A DNA stretch of 64,000 nt from Rhodococcus sp. HM1 (GTDB taxonomy: Bacteria > Actinomycetota > Actinomycetes > Mycobacteriales > Mycobacteriaceae). A program made the position numbers and the translations under genes. The notes under the pieces are model-generated. The model did no database searches. It saw only the letters and a program-made list of their open reading frames with translations, and was not told where the DNA came from. Location of the stretch: contig NZ_JALPTB010000001.1 in assembly GCF_023218075.1 (NCBI RefSeq), positions 171,844 to 235,843 of the forward strand. Reading direction: 5' to 3'. This document shows positions 8,320 through 16,344 of this stretch, piece after piece (positions within the stretch are counted from its first letter, which is position 1; each line of letters opens with the position of its first letter).

Positions 8320-8647
8320 CCGCTAATACCATGGATGCGTCAATGGAGTCGAGATCTCTGATGTGATCTTGCTCCGTACCTTCGGCGACGTCTATGAAAT
8401 CGTTATGTACATCGATCGTGCACAATACCCGGTCATTTTCCGAAATTTCTTGGGATAACTGTTCTTCGGGTGAGGATCTGCACCCCATTCGACCTGCGCG
8501 TATCTAGGAATCTAATTGTGCAAACGACTGTTTCTAGATTTCTGATACACGAAATATGAATGGCGTAACAAACGTGGCGTTTGTACGCATAATTCAAGCG
8601 TCCGTCAAACGCGCCTATTCGCGCTCCCATGAGAATGGAAACCCGAT
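8320..8647 (+). promoter_or_regulatory. AT-rich upstream region of the SipW/TasA-like locus
   Basis: This 328-bp gap is clearly lower in GC than its surroundings and holds no convincing gene. It carries two inverted repeats. One is imperfect (8500-8514 against 8535-8548, GTATC...GATAC ends). The other pairs ACAAACG with CGTTTGT (8568-8574 and 8578-8584), extended by GCGT/ACGC outside with one bulge. Both are candidate operators or leader hairpins for the exported-protein gene downstream. Confidence 0.45.
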
Positions 8648-9277
8648 ATGACCACAGCTGACCAGACTCAGAAGCGCCGCAAGGTCCGCGCAATCCTCGC
8701 TTCGGGCCTCGTGCTCGGCGTGGGAGCGGCCGTCACCCTCGCTGCCTGGAACGACTCCGTGTGGGGCAGCTCGATCTTCGGAACCGGTGACTCCCAGTGG
8801 AACCTGCAGGGTTACACCGAGGCCGCAGGTGACTGGGACGACTTCGCCATCGAAGGCGAGGCCGCAGCGATGACCTTCGTCCCCGACAACGAGGCTCTGG
8901 TGCCGGGGGTGCCGGTCTACAGCGTCTTCGGTCTGCACGAGGAGTTCGGCAACCTCGGGGCCACCATCGGCCTGTCGAAGGGCAACGTGACGGGAAGTAC
9001 CGCCCTGGCCGGCCAGATCACCGTTACTGCAACCCTGGTGGACGGAGCGACCACTGCGTCCCCGGCGACATGTGACGGAACGACCACCGGCACACAGTTG
9101 TTCAGCGGCCTCCTGTCCTCGGCTCTGGCGTCGGACACGTCGGCGATCACGCTCGCTCCGGAGGGCTACGCCTGGGTCTGCTTCACGGCCGAGTTGAGCA
9201 GCGGCATCGCGGGTGATCTGACCCTGCAGAATCAGACCGCCACCGCCACCTGGGTCTTCAACGGCCAGAGCGTTTAA
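8648..9277 (+). CDS. SipW-dependent-type exported protein (TasA/camelysin-like)
   Basis: A 209-residue exported protein with the alternate signal seen in actinobacterial proteins paired with archaeal-type signal peptidases. A basic start (QKRRKVR) is followed by a hydrophobic helix and then LAAWNDS, where cleavage is expected. The mature part is acidic, Thr/Ala/Gly-rich and probably all-beta, with LVPGVPVYS mid-protein and CFTAEL near the end, as in TasA/camelysin-type proteins. It is followed by a strong hairpin and then its likely peptidase. Probably the major exported subunit; assembly into fibres is inference. Confidence 0.8.
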   Translation: MTTADQTQKRRKVRAILASGLVLGVGAAVTLAAWNDSVWGSSIFGTGDSQWNLQGYTEAAGDWDDFAIEGEAAAMTFVPDNEALVPGVPVYSVFGLHEEFGNLGATIGLSKGNVTGSTALAGQITVTATLVDGATTASPATCDGTTTGTQLFSGLLSSALASDTSAITLAPEGYAWVCFTAELSSGIAGDLTLQNQTATATWVFNGQSV

Positions 9278-9286
9278 CCCCCCAAT

Positions 9287-9322
9287 GCTTGTGCCTCCCG
9301 GAGGGTGCCGGGAGGCACAAGC
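9287..9322 (+). terminator. Terminator/attenuator hairpin inside the SipW-like operon
   Basis: A perfect 15-bp stem (9287-9301 with 9308-9322) around a 6-nt loop begins 10 nt after the stop of the TasA-like gene and is followed by a pyrimidine-rich run. It would limit read-through into the peptidase gene and so favour high output of the exported subunit. Confidence 0.7.
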
Positions 9323-9343
9323 TGTCGTCTTCGTCTTCCTAGG

Positions 9344-9922
9344 ATGGTCCGTACCGCCGTGCACGCCATGGTCGAACACAAGCCGCGCAGAACCGTCTGG
9401 TCGCGCATCGAGAACGCGCTGCTCAACCTGCTCGCCGCGGGTGGCGTGGTGTGCATCGGTTTGGTTCTCGCCGCGTTCTTCTTCGACATCTCGCTGATCC
9501 TGTTCAAGACGGGTTCGATGTCCCCGACCATCCCACAGGGCTCGATGTCTGTGGTGCAACGTATTTCGGCGGACGACATCAAGATCGGCGACATCGTCAC
9601 CGTCGACCGCGAAGAAGGCGAACTGCCCGTCACGCACCGCGTGATCGCCGTGTACCCCCAGCGTCCGGGCGAGGCGCTCATCGAGATGCAGGGCGACGCC
9701 AACCCCAGCCCCGACCCTGGCCCCTACCGGGTTACCGAGGTCCGCAAGGTGCTGTGGTCCGTCCCCGGCGCCGCATCGGTCATCATGTGGTTCTCGGATC
9801 CGATGATCCTCGCCGCCCTCACCGTCGGCTGTGCCGCTCTGGTGCTGTGGGCGTTCTGGCCCCGGAAGAACGAGGCAACCTCTGCATCTGCTCAGCATGC
9901 CGATTCGAAGGAGCAGCAATGA
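9344..9922 (+). CDS. Archaeal/ER-type signal peptidase I (SipW-like)
   Basis: A membrane peptidase of about 192 residues. One transmembrane helix (VVCIGLVLAAFFF) precedes the catalytic serine in GSMSPTI; the general base is the histidine in VTHRVI instead of the bacterial lysine, and GDANPSPD supplies the acidic region. A second helix sits near the C-terminus. This Ser-His arrangement marks the SipW/archaeal class, which cleaves alternate signals. The start is uncertain: ATG 9344, GTG 9359 and ATG 9368 are in frame, and any start inside the upstream hairpin is unlikely. The stop overlaps the next ATG. Confidence 0.82.
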   Translation: MVRTAVHAMVEHKPRRTVWSRIENALLNLLAAGGVVCIGLVLAAFFFDISLILFKTGSMSPTIPQGSMSVVQRISADDIKIGDIVTVDREEGELPVTHRVIAVYPQRPGEALIEMQGDANPSPDPGPYRVTEVRKVLWSVPGAASVIMWFSDPMILAALTVGCAALVLWAFWPRKNEATSASAQHADSKEQQ

Positions 9923-12048
9923 CGAACTCCAGGTCGCTGCGCCTGCTCGTAGCGGTACTCGGCGTGCTCACCGTGGCCGGCGCCGCGATCTTCAACATTG
10001 GATTCGTCGGGCAGACCCTCGCGAGCTGGACCGACCGCGTATTCGGGGGATCGACGTATGGGGTGAATGCAGCATCGTTGCAGGGTTATGCACATGCGCT
10101 GGGCGGTAGGTTCCAAATCAACCGTCTCGTGAGTTCGGAGACCGTGGGGGGTGCGACTGCGGAGAGATTCGCAACGAACACAGGGACAACGCAAACACCG
10201 GCCACGGGTTTCACCCAGTACCATAGCGACGGGCTACTCGGAATCGTTGCGACGGAACTCGACTCCGCAGTGTGCGCTTCCTACCTTTCTTCGTCGGATA
10301 CCTGTGCGGACTACGGTTCGACTACCCCGCCGGTCCATTCGGTTGCCGTTGCGCGAAACCTCAAGACGAGCACGGGTGAATTTATTGGAGTCACCCGCTT
10401 CTTCTCCACGACCGGTGAACAATTCAAGACGACGGCCAGCTGCGTGCCGGGCACTGCCCCGACTGCCGGTGCGGTGCAATCGACCTCGGGTCGAATGTAC
10501 GTGGGTGACAACACCAGCAACCCGATTGCCATTCCCATCGCGCCGTCCGGAGCCGGGACTCGGTCCCAATCGACGAGCAAGTCGTTCACATCCCTGGCTC
10601 GCTACGAGGTTGTGCTCACCCATACCAGAGTCCAGGAAGCCGACTACGCATCGTCGACTCTTCGGCTCAGAATGTCGGCCTATGCACTCGTGGTTGGTAC
10701 TCATCAGTGGACACTCGATCTCGTGGTGCTCCACGCCGGTTGCGGGATCGGAACAGCAACGCAGCCGCTACCGAGCGTGAGCGCCGCTACGCCTGTTACG
10801 GCCTCGGCCGGCTTTGCGAGCGATACGCCACTGGCTTCGATGATGATGAGCCGGCAGACCGAAGCAACCACCTGTCCCACCGACGTCGACTCGACCGTTC
10901 CTGAGGACGAAGCGAACGTCGAGGAAGTTCACTTTGAGAACGTCGACATAACTCCGGTGGGTGGGGAGTCGGTCTCGGCAGAAGCGATTGATGCCGAACC
11001 TGTTGACAGCAGAGAAGTCCCGAATGAATCGGAAGCAGCCGACGACGTCACCGACAACACTACGGAACCGGTGTCTTGCGAGCCCGAGGGCGCAGATTCG
11101 ACGGTGTTGTCGCCGGTCGACCTCCTTGTCGAGGAAGGAATCATCGGCGAAGCCGAACCCCAGTCGGAGCTCGCCCGTAGCGAGGAAGAAGGAGCCACGG
11201 ACACCGAGATCCTCGCTGACGACGTCGACGCGCGCGACGTGGATGACGCCGGCGACGATGTGGAAGAGTCGGACAACTCCGAGGGCGATGCCGAACGGAG
11301 TGCCGAGGCGACCGACGAGGACAAGGCCGGCGAGAAGGGCGCAGACGTCGCGAAGGCCGACGGAGCGAAGGAAGCTGCGGACAGCGACAAGTCCGCAACG
11401 CGCGAGAGTTCGAAACCTGGCGACACCGAGGACGCCCCCGTCGCCGAAGGCACTCCGGAAACCGCCGCCCCGCTGAGTTCGACGAGTGCAGCTCCAGCTC
11501 CCGCCCCCGCGCCGGCTCCGGCTCCGAGCGGCCCCACCACCCCGAGCCGCGTGAGCACCGCCGCGCCGTTCACGATGGTCGCCACCGACGGCAGCGACGT
11601 CGGGGAGGCCACCGTCCGTGACATCTCGCGCACCGATGGTTGCGTCGCGGTGCTGCTCGACGTCACGACGTCCGACGGTTCCGGAACGACCACACTGAAC
11701 GGTCTGCGTTCCAACGACTTCCGTGAGGTTCTCGCCGACGGCACCACCACGCCAGTCGGTTCCCCGACCGGGCCGTGCGCGGTGGACGCGCCGATGCCGA
11801 CGTCGTTCGGGCCGAGCGCGACCTACTCGGGATGGGTGATGTTCGACGTCACAAACGGCGGCAACTCGGTGATGCTGCGGCCGGTCGGCACGGCAGGCTG
11901 GATCATCACCCTGCCGCCGGCACCGCCGTCGCCTGCGCCGGCACCGGTCGTCACCGCGACCCCCACTGCGGTCGAAACCGCGCCCGCCACCTCGACCCCC
12001 GCAACCACGGAGGAAACCGCACCAGCCGAAGAGCCCGTCGAGGAATAA
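9919..12048 (+). CDS. Large surface protein with SipW-type signal and acidic stalk
   Basis: A 709-residue protein starting at ATG 9919, with AAGGAG 5 nt upstream. The N-terminus is a SipW-type signal (hydrophobic helix, then LASWTDRVFGG). Residues from about 45 to 290 form a Thr/Ser-rich domain with several cysteines. About 300-520 is a very acidic, low-complexity stalk. A PAPAPAPAP spacer leads to a C-terminal beta-sandwich-like domain (about 540-660) and a Pro/Thr/Glu tail. No LPXTG motif or C-terminal helix is present. Codon use around 10.1-11.1 kb is less GC-rich than in neighbours. Likely a secreted or adhesive partner of the 8648 protein; function unknown. Confidence 0.75.
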   Translation: MTNSRSLRLLVAVLGVLTVAGAAIFNIGFVGQTLASWTDRVFGGSTYGVNAASLQGYAHALGGRFQINRLVSSETVGGATAERFATNTGTTQTPATGFTQYHSDGLLGIVATELDSAVCASYLSSSDTCADYGSTTPPVHSVAVARNLKTSTGEFIGVTRFFSTTGEQFKTTASCVPGTAPTAGAVQSTSGRMYVGDNTSNPIAIPIAPSGAGTRSQSTSKSFTSLARYEVVLTHTRVQEADYASSTLRLRMSAYALVVGTHQWTLDLVVLHAGCGIGTATQPLPSVSAATPVTASAGFASDTPLASMMMSRQTEATTCPTDVDSTVPEDEANVEEVHFENVDITPVGGESVSAEAIDAEPVDSREVPNESEAADDVTDNTTEPVSCEPEGADSTVLSPVDLLVEEGIIGEAEPQSELARSEEEGATDTEILADDVDARDVDDAGDDVEESDNSEGDAERSAEATDEDKAGEKGADVAKADGAKEAADSDKSATRESSKPGDTEDAPVAEGTPETAAPLSSTSAAPAPAPAPAPAPSGPTTPSRVSTAAPFTMVATDGSDVGEATVRDISRTDGCVAVLLDVTTSDGSGTTTLNGLRSNDFREVLADGTTTPVGSPTGPCAVDAPMPTSFGPSATYSGWVMFDVTNGGNSVMLRPVGTAGWIITLPPAPPSPAPAPVVTATPTAVETAPATSTPATTEETAPAEEPVEE

Positions 12049-12073
12049 CGAGCCGAGCAGGAGGGGAGGGGCC

Positions 12074-12769
12074 ATGCTTGCAGCTGCCCGTAGGGGAGGC
12101 CGCCTGATGGCGATCCTCGGCGTCGTCAGCACGGTCGCGGCGTGCAAGTACGGCTCCCACCTGCACCCGCAACCGAGCCAGGGTGGTATCCAGGCGAACT
12201 TCAGCACGAACCAGAGCGCGTCGGGGCCGTGGGGTGAGTACGCCACACAGCAGAGCGCAGGGCGCTTCGATTTCACGATCGACGCGCTCGCCCTGCAACC
12301 CGGCGAGCCGGTCTACGCGCCGATCGCGTTGCGCACCCTGCCCGCAGTAACCGCGCCGGTATCGGTCTCCCTGAGACCGCCGCTGACCACCCCCAACTCG
12401 GTCGCGGACGTGCTCAGGTACTCCGTTTCGGATGCGCCCGCTGCTTCGTGCAACGCCGCAGGTTTCGGGGTGGCGACGGTCGTCGACGACCTGCCGTTGT
12501 CGACGGGTAGCGGCACCTTCACGATGCAACCGAACACCATCCGCACCTTGTGCTTCCGTGTGGAAATCCCGGACGGCACAGCCCCACTCGACTTCGCCGG
12601 GCTGGCCGACACTGTGGCGGCGTGGGAGTTTCGAGTCCGAGGAGAGGATCCTCCGCGCCCGCCGAAGCCGGGCTTCGACAGATGCGGCGATCACCACCAC
12701 TCGGCCTGGTTCGTCCGTAGTGGATTGCACTACGTGTACTGCTGGTCGTACTGGTGGAGGTGGTGGTGA
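12074..12769 (+). CDS. TasA-like lipoprotein paralogue
   Basis: A 231-residue exported protein. The N-terminal helix ends in VAAC, a plausible lipobox, rather than a SipW-type WTD site. The mature domain shares the layout of the 8648 product: LQPGEPVYAPIALRT corresponds to its LVPGVPVYS block, and CFRVEI to its CFTAEL block. The C-terminus is unusual, with PPRPPKPG, a His triplet and a Trp/Tyr-rich end (CWSYWWRWW). A strong SD (GGAGGGG) precedes the ATG. It could be the membrane-anchored base of the system; that role is inferred. Confidence 0.7.
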   Translation: MLAAARRGGRLMAILGVVSTVAACKYGSHLHPQPSQGGIQANFSTNQSASGPWGEYATQQSAGRFDFTIDALALQPGEPVYAPIALRTLPAVTAPVSVSLRPPLTTPNSVADVLRYSVSDAPAASCNAAGFGVATVVDDLPLSTGSGTFTMQPNTIRTLCFRVEIPDGTAPLDFAGLADTVAAWEFRVRGEDPPRPPKPGFDRCGDHHHSAWFVRSGLHYVYCWSYWWRWW

Positions 12770-12774
12770 GACTC

Positions 12775-13335
12775 TGTCTCGCCGAAGCGTGGGAAGGCCG
12801 CGTGGTGTGGGCCTGCTCGAGCGGCGGACTGGCGGGACCTCCGCGGCGGCAGTACATGGCGCGAAGTGGCTCGATCCGAAACTGCCTGCGGAACTCATCG
12901 GATCGGGCTCGCTGAGGTTTCGATCTTGCTCGTGGTGTCGACTTGGACCGGTGCATCCACCAGGCAGATTCCTTGTGTAACGCAAGCGGGCTGAAGATCC
13001 GTGAGATTGAATCCGTTGTGGTGCAACATAAGTGCGCACGGAATCTGGTGTCGAAGCGGAAGGAGCTGGAACTCGCGGATGGCGGTGCGCCGCCGGAGGC
13101 GCACACTCGTCTGCTGCTGATGCGTGCAGGGCGTCCGAGGTCGGAGAACCGGAGGACGGCGCGCATCATTGGACCGACCGGAAGCAGCGGACGCTCGACA
13201 TCGACCGCTATGCGCTGTTGCCGAAGTTGGGGTGGGACGGTCATCCGCGTCGGCGCCGGCCTGTTGTACCACCGGCCGGCCGTTCTCGTCGAGCGGGTCC
13301 GCCGCGCCCTGCGTCGCACCGGTGCGTCCGTGTGA
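12775..13335 (+). pseudogene. Decayed DUF559-like endonuclease-domain gene
   Basis: Pieces of one protein family appear in order but in alternating frames: VHGAKWLDPKLPAEL (from 12852), SLCNASGLKIREIES and ELELADGG (12943 frame), HHWTDRKQRTLDIDRYALL (from 13164), then VIRVGAGLLYHRPAVLVERV (from 13240). The order matches actinobacterial proteins with a C-terminal DUF559/very-short-patch-repair-like domain. The last shift is explained by one extra G at 13239. The segment between RAGRP and HHWTD, normally carrying catalytic residues, is largely missing. The family is recognised from memory. Confidence 0.6.
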
Positions 13336-13854
13336 CGCCGAGACCGGTGTTGGTTGCGGAATCCGGCGGACGATTGCATACAACCGGTACGACACGAAGT
13401 GTGTGCAACCGCAAGTAACATGGTTTTAACTTGTTGTGATGTGTCACTCTATAGGGCTTTGCTCTCCGGAGAGTGCCCAACGAGCACGAAAACAGCTACC
13501 GGACAGTAATATTCGCACTTCGGACACCGTTCCCGAGGCGAGTCGACTTGACCGGCTCTTTACGTAATTTTCACCGAAAGGTGATCTAGCTCACACCATG
13601 GAATTCATTAGTGGTGCTATTCACAACCCGTGTTATCGTTCGTCACGAACTGAGGCCGGAGGGTTCTGGGACGGCTACAGTGCCCTGTGGGGCGACAGTT
13701 GACCGCGCGTCGAAGTCCTTTGCGCAAGAGGACTATTCGCACGACGCGAAAAGCTGTGACACATACCAGTCGATCTCTGCTGCCCGGAGATCGGCGTGCT
13801 CGACCGTGCCCTCCGCGAGGACGGGCACCGCACACACCTGAGTAGGGGTACCAA
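13336..13854 (+). promoter_or_regulatory. Long 5' region of the porin genes
   Basis: About 520 bp without a credible gene separate the pseudogene from the first porin. It contains a Crp/GlxR-type site (annotated separately), a 12-bp palindrome CTCTCCGGAGAG at 13461-13472, an AT-rich stretch around 13420-13460 with a TATAGG hexamer, and a GC-rich hairpin near 13806-13828 just before the start codon. The layout suggests a long, structured and regulated leader. Confidence 0.4.
13580..13595. promoter_or_regulatory. Crp/GlxR-type cAMP-receptor site
   Basis: GGTGATCTAGCTCACA matches the actinobacterial Crp/GlxR consensus TGTGA-N6-TCACA with the preferred central TA, differing only at the first base. 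It lies 260 bp upstream of the first porin start, so its effect depends on the unmapped transcription start. Confidence 0.6.
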
Positions 13855-14604
13855 TTGAGCAAGAAGCACGCGTCCGGACTGCGCCGCGGCGCCCGGATCG
13901 GCAGCGTCGCCGCTGCCGCAGCCATCGCACTGGGGTTCCTGTCCGCAGGTGCGGCGAACGCCGATACCTTCGTTCCCCTGCCCGATGGTGAGATCGCCGA
14001 TCCGGTCGGCAACGTCATCAAGCGCACGGAGGAGAGCGCACTGGTCTCGCCGTCCCTGGCCGGTAACGGCACGGGCCGCGTGGCGTGGGTGTCCGGCAAG
14101 GTCACGGTCGACGTCGCGAACATCAAGCTTCCGACCGAGGCCGGCAAGACCGACGGCAGCACGTCGAGCCTGCAGGGCACCAACAACTCCTCGACGCACA
14201 AGGTCTCGCGCATCAACACCGGCTACATCGTCGGCTGCCAGGTGGACATCAGCGGCCTGAAGGGCAACCTCGGGATCAACTTCAGCCTGGGTGGCACCGG
14301 CACCATGACCGGCAACCTGGTGACCGATGCGGTCACCGGTCTCACCTCGGTCGTCACCAACACGGTGAGCCCGTCCGCGTCGCTGTCGGTTCCGCTGCAG
14401 CCCGGCCAGGTCCGGTTCGTGCACATCGACGGCAAGGACATCACCAAGCCGAGCACCACCTACTCGATCCAGTACCAGGACGCCGAGCTCAGCCAGCAGG
14501 GTTGCGGCGGTCAGGCGCAGGCGCGGGCGTACACGGTCCTCGAGATCGTCGGCAACGACTACGTCAAGACCAGCCTGTACGGCCAGCCGTTCAGCATCGG
14601 CTGA
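13855..14604 (+). CDS. MspA-family outer-membrane porin 1
   Basis: A 249-residue protein with a Sec signal peptide cleaved after AANA, giving DTFVPLPDGEI, and a beta-strand-rich mature region typical of MspA, the octameric channel of the mycolate outer membrane. Conserved blocks include VAWVSGKVTVDV, GYIVGCQVDI and the C-terminal YGQPFSIG. Two cysteines (GCQ and GCGGQ) are present. Translation starts at TTG after AGGGG. The next gene is a paralogue 65 nt downstream. Confidence 0.88.
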   Translation: MSKKHASGLRRGARIGSVAAAAAIALGFLSAGAANADTFVPLPDGEIADPVGNVIKRTEESALVSPSLAGNGTGRVAWVSGKVTVDVANIKLPTEAGKTDGSTSSLQGTNNSSTHKVSRINTGYIVGCQVDISGLKGNLGINFSLGGTGTMTGNLVTDAVTGLTSVVTNTVSPSASLSVPLQPGQVRFVHIDGKDITKPSTTYSIQYQDAELSQQGCGGQAQARAYTVLEIVGNDYVKTSLYGQPFSIG

Positions 14605-14669
14605 TCCTGCCGCCACCGGACTTTCCCGACTCCTCGCTCACGCGAGCAGCGACCCTCGAGAGAGAGAAC

Positions 14670-15401
14670 ATGAAGACCAGCGTGAAGAACGGCCTGCGCC
14701 GCGGCCTGAAGGCGGCCGGTGTCGGTGCCGCCATGGCCACCGCGATCGGTTTCGCCTCGGTCGGCGCCGCGAACGCCGACACGTTCGTGCCCCTGGAAGA
14801 CGGCTCCATCACCCAGACGCTGCCGGACGGCACGACGGTCACCGTCAACCGCATCGGTGAGAAGGCGAACATCTCCCCGTCGCTCGGCGCCACCCCGACC
14901 CACCGCAACGTGTGGGTTTCGGGCCGTGCCGAGGTCAAGCTCGACGGACCCAGCGCCAAGGGCGGCCGGATCCAGCCCGGCTACGTCGTCGGCTGCCAGG
15001 TCAACATCACCGGTACCGGTGGCGCCGGCGCAACCGGCGGCACGACCGGCAACACCAACACGACCATGGACCCGAACACCGGTGCGATGACGGCGCAGAC
15101 CGGCACGAGGAACGCCACCGGTGGTCTCAACGCCAACGTCGGTGTCACCCTGTCTCCCGGTCAGACCGTGAACTACCACGTGATCGACATCGAGCAGGAG
15201 AACGCGTTCGGCGACCGCGTCAACCGCCCGTTCATGACGTTCACCGGCAAGCAGGGCAGCGTCACCTGGGGTGACTCGACCCTCGGCATCACCGGTTGCG
15301 CCGGCCAGGCAGAGGCTCGCAGCTACGTGAAGGTCACCGTCACCTCCGACACTGCCAGCCAGCAGGTCACCCTGTGGGGACAGCCCTTCAGCATCGGCTG
15401 A
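14670..15401 (+). CDS. MspA-family outer-membrane porin 2
   Basis: A 243-residue paralogue of the preceding porin with the same design: signal peptide ending AANA, mature DTFVPLEDGSI, NVWVSGRAEVKL, GYVVGCQVNI, and C-terminal WGQPFSIG. It differs in a Gly/Thr/Asn-rich insertion (about residues 115-150), where the channel constriction loops of MspA lie, so the pores may differ in selectivity. ATG 14670 follows GAGAGAGAA. It is probably co-transcribed with porin 1 and ends at a strong terminator. Confidence 0.9.
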   Translation: MKTSVKNGLRRGLKAAGVGAAMATAIGFASVGAANADTFVPLEDGSITQTLPDGTTVTVNRIGEKANISPSLGATPTHRNVWVSGRAEVKLDGPSAKGGRIQPGYVVGCQVNITGTGGAGATGGTTGNTNTTMDPNTGAMTAQTGTRNATGGLNANVGVTLSPGQTVNYHVIDIEQENAFGDRVNRPFMTFTGKQGSVTWGDSTLGITGCAGQAEARSYVKVTVTSDTASQQVTLWGQPFSIG

Positions 15402-15422
15402 CAGGCACCTGACAGATAGTCG

Positions 15423-15461
15423 GCCCCGCCACCGAGAGCCTCATCCTCTCGGTGGCGGGGC
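15423..15461 (+). terminator. Porin operon terminator
   Basis: A perfect 16-bp stem (15423-15438 with 15446-15461) with a 7-nt loop, 21 nt after the second porin stop. A second hairpin facing the opposite gene follows at once. Confidence 0.75.
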
Positions 15462-15464
15462 GCT

Positions 15465-15499
15465 GTCGCCTTCCGGCCCGGTGGGGGCCGGAAGGCGAC
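15465..15499 (-). terminator. Terminator of the reverse HAD phosphatase gene
   Basis: A perfect 15-bp stem (15465-15479 with 15485-15499) around a 5-nt loop, lying directly after the stop codon of the reverse gene ending at 15501. Together with the hairpin at 15423 it insulates two convergent transcripts. Confidence 0.7.
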
Positions 15500-15500
15500 G

Positions 15501-16304
15501 TCAGAACGGATTCGTGGTGCGTCCCACCAGATCTGCGACGGATTCGATGATCCGCGTGGGCCGGTAGGGATACAAATCGACCGACGCGCGTGTCGAGATG
15601 CCGGTGAGTACCAGCAGTGTCTGAAGCCCCGCTTCCAGACCGGCGACGATGTCGGTGTCCATGCGGTCGCCGATCATCACCGTCGACGCCGAGTGCGCGC
15701 CGATCGCTCGCAGTGCGGACCGCATCATGAGTGCGTTCGGCTTGCCCACGAAGTACGGTTCACGGCCGGTTGCCCGCGTGATGAGCGCTGCGACGGCACC
15801 GGTCGCCGGAAGCGAACCCTCGAGCGACGGACCGGTCGGATCGGGATTCGTCGCTATGAACCGCGCGCCGCGCTCGACGAGCCGGATGGCCGTCGTGATC
15901 GCCTCGAACGAGTAGGTGCGGGTCTCGCCGAGCACCACGTAGTCGGGGTCGCTGTCGGTGAGCACGTACCCGATGTCGTGCAGCGCCGTTGTCAGACCCG
16001 ATTCGCCGACGACGTACGCGGTGCCCTCCGGTCGCTGGTTCGCCAGGAACGTCGCGGTCGCGAGCGCCGACGTCCAGATCGACTCTTCGGGGATGTCGAG
16101 TCCCGTGCGCTGCAGCCGGGCGCGCAGATCGCGCGGAGTCCGGATCGAGTTGTTGGTCAGCACCATGAACGGCGTTCCGTTCGAACGCAGTTCACTGAGG
16201 AAGGCGTCCGCGCCCGGGATGAGCGCGTCCTCGTGGACGAGCACGCCGTCCATGTCCATCAGGTAGGTCCAGGCGGGGGCGGGGTTGACCTCGGGTGTGC
16301 TCAC
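15501..16304 (-). CDS. HAD-IIA (NagD-like) phosphatase
   Basis: A 267-residue HAD hydrolase. Motif I is DMDGVL with the nucleophilic and general-acid aspartates, motif II is LTNNS, and motif IV is [16 protein letters not shown], which binds magnesium. The C2-type cap lies between motifs II and III, as in NagD and related sugar-phosphate or nucleotide phosphatases. [10 protein letters not shown] carries the motif III lysine. Substrate cannot be told from the sequence. Confidence 0.88.
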   Translation of the reverse strand: MSTPEVNPAPAWTYLMDMDGVLVHEDALIPGADAFLSELRSNGTPFMVLTNNSIRTPRDLRARLQRTGLDIPEESIWTSALATATFLANQRPEGTAYVVGESGLTTALHDIGYVLTDSDPDYVVLGETRTYSFEAITTAIRLVERGARFIATNPDPTGPSLEGSLPATGAVAALITRATGREPYFVGKPNALMMRSALRAIGAHSASTVMIGDRMDTDIVAGLEAGLQTLLVLTGISTRASVDLYPYRPTRIIESVADLVGRTTNPF

Positions 16305-16344
16305 CGCCCTATCTTGTCATCTGTGGTCGCCAGGGCGCTGGGCG

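Noticed and set aside
12519..13421. A 300-codon reverse-strand frame over the lipoprotein end and the following gap
   Set aside because: Arg/Ser-rich with no recognisable motif and antisense to a real gene; the forward strand carries recognisable pseudogene segments instead.
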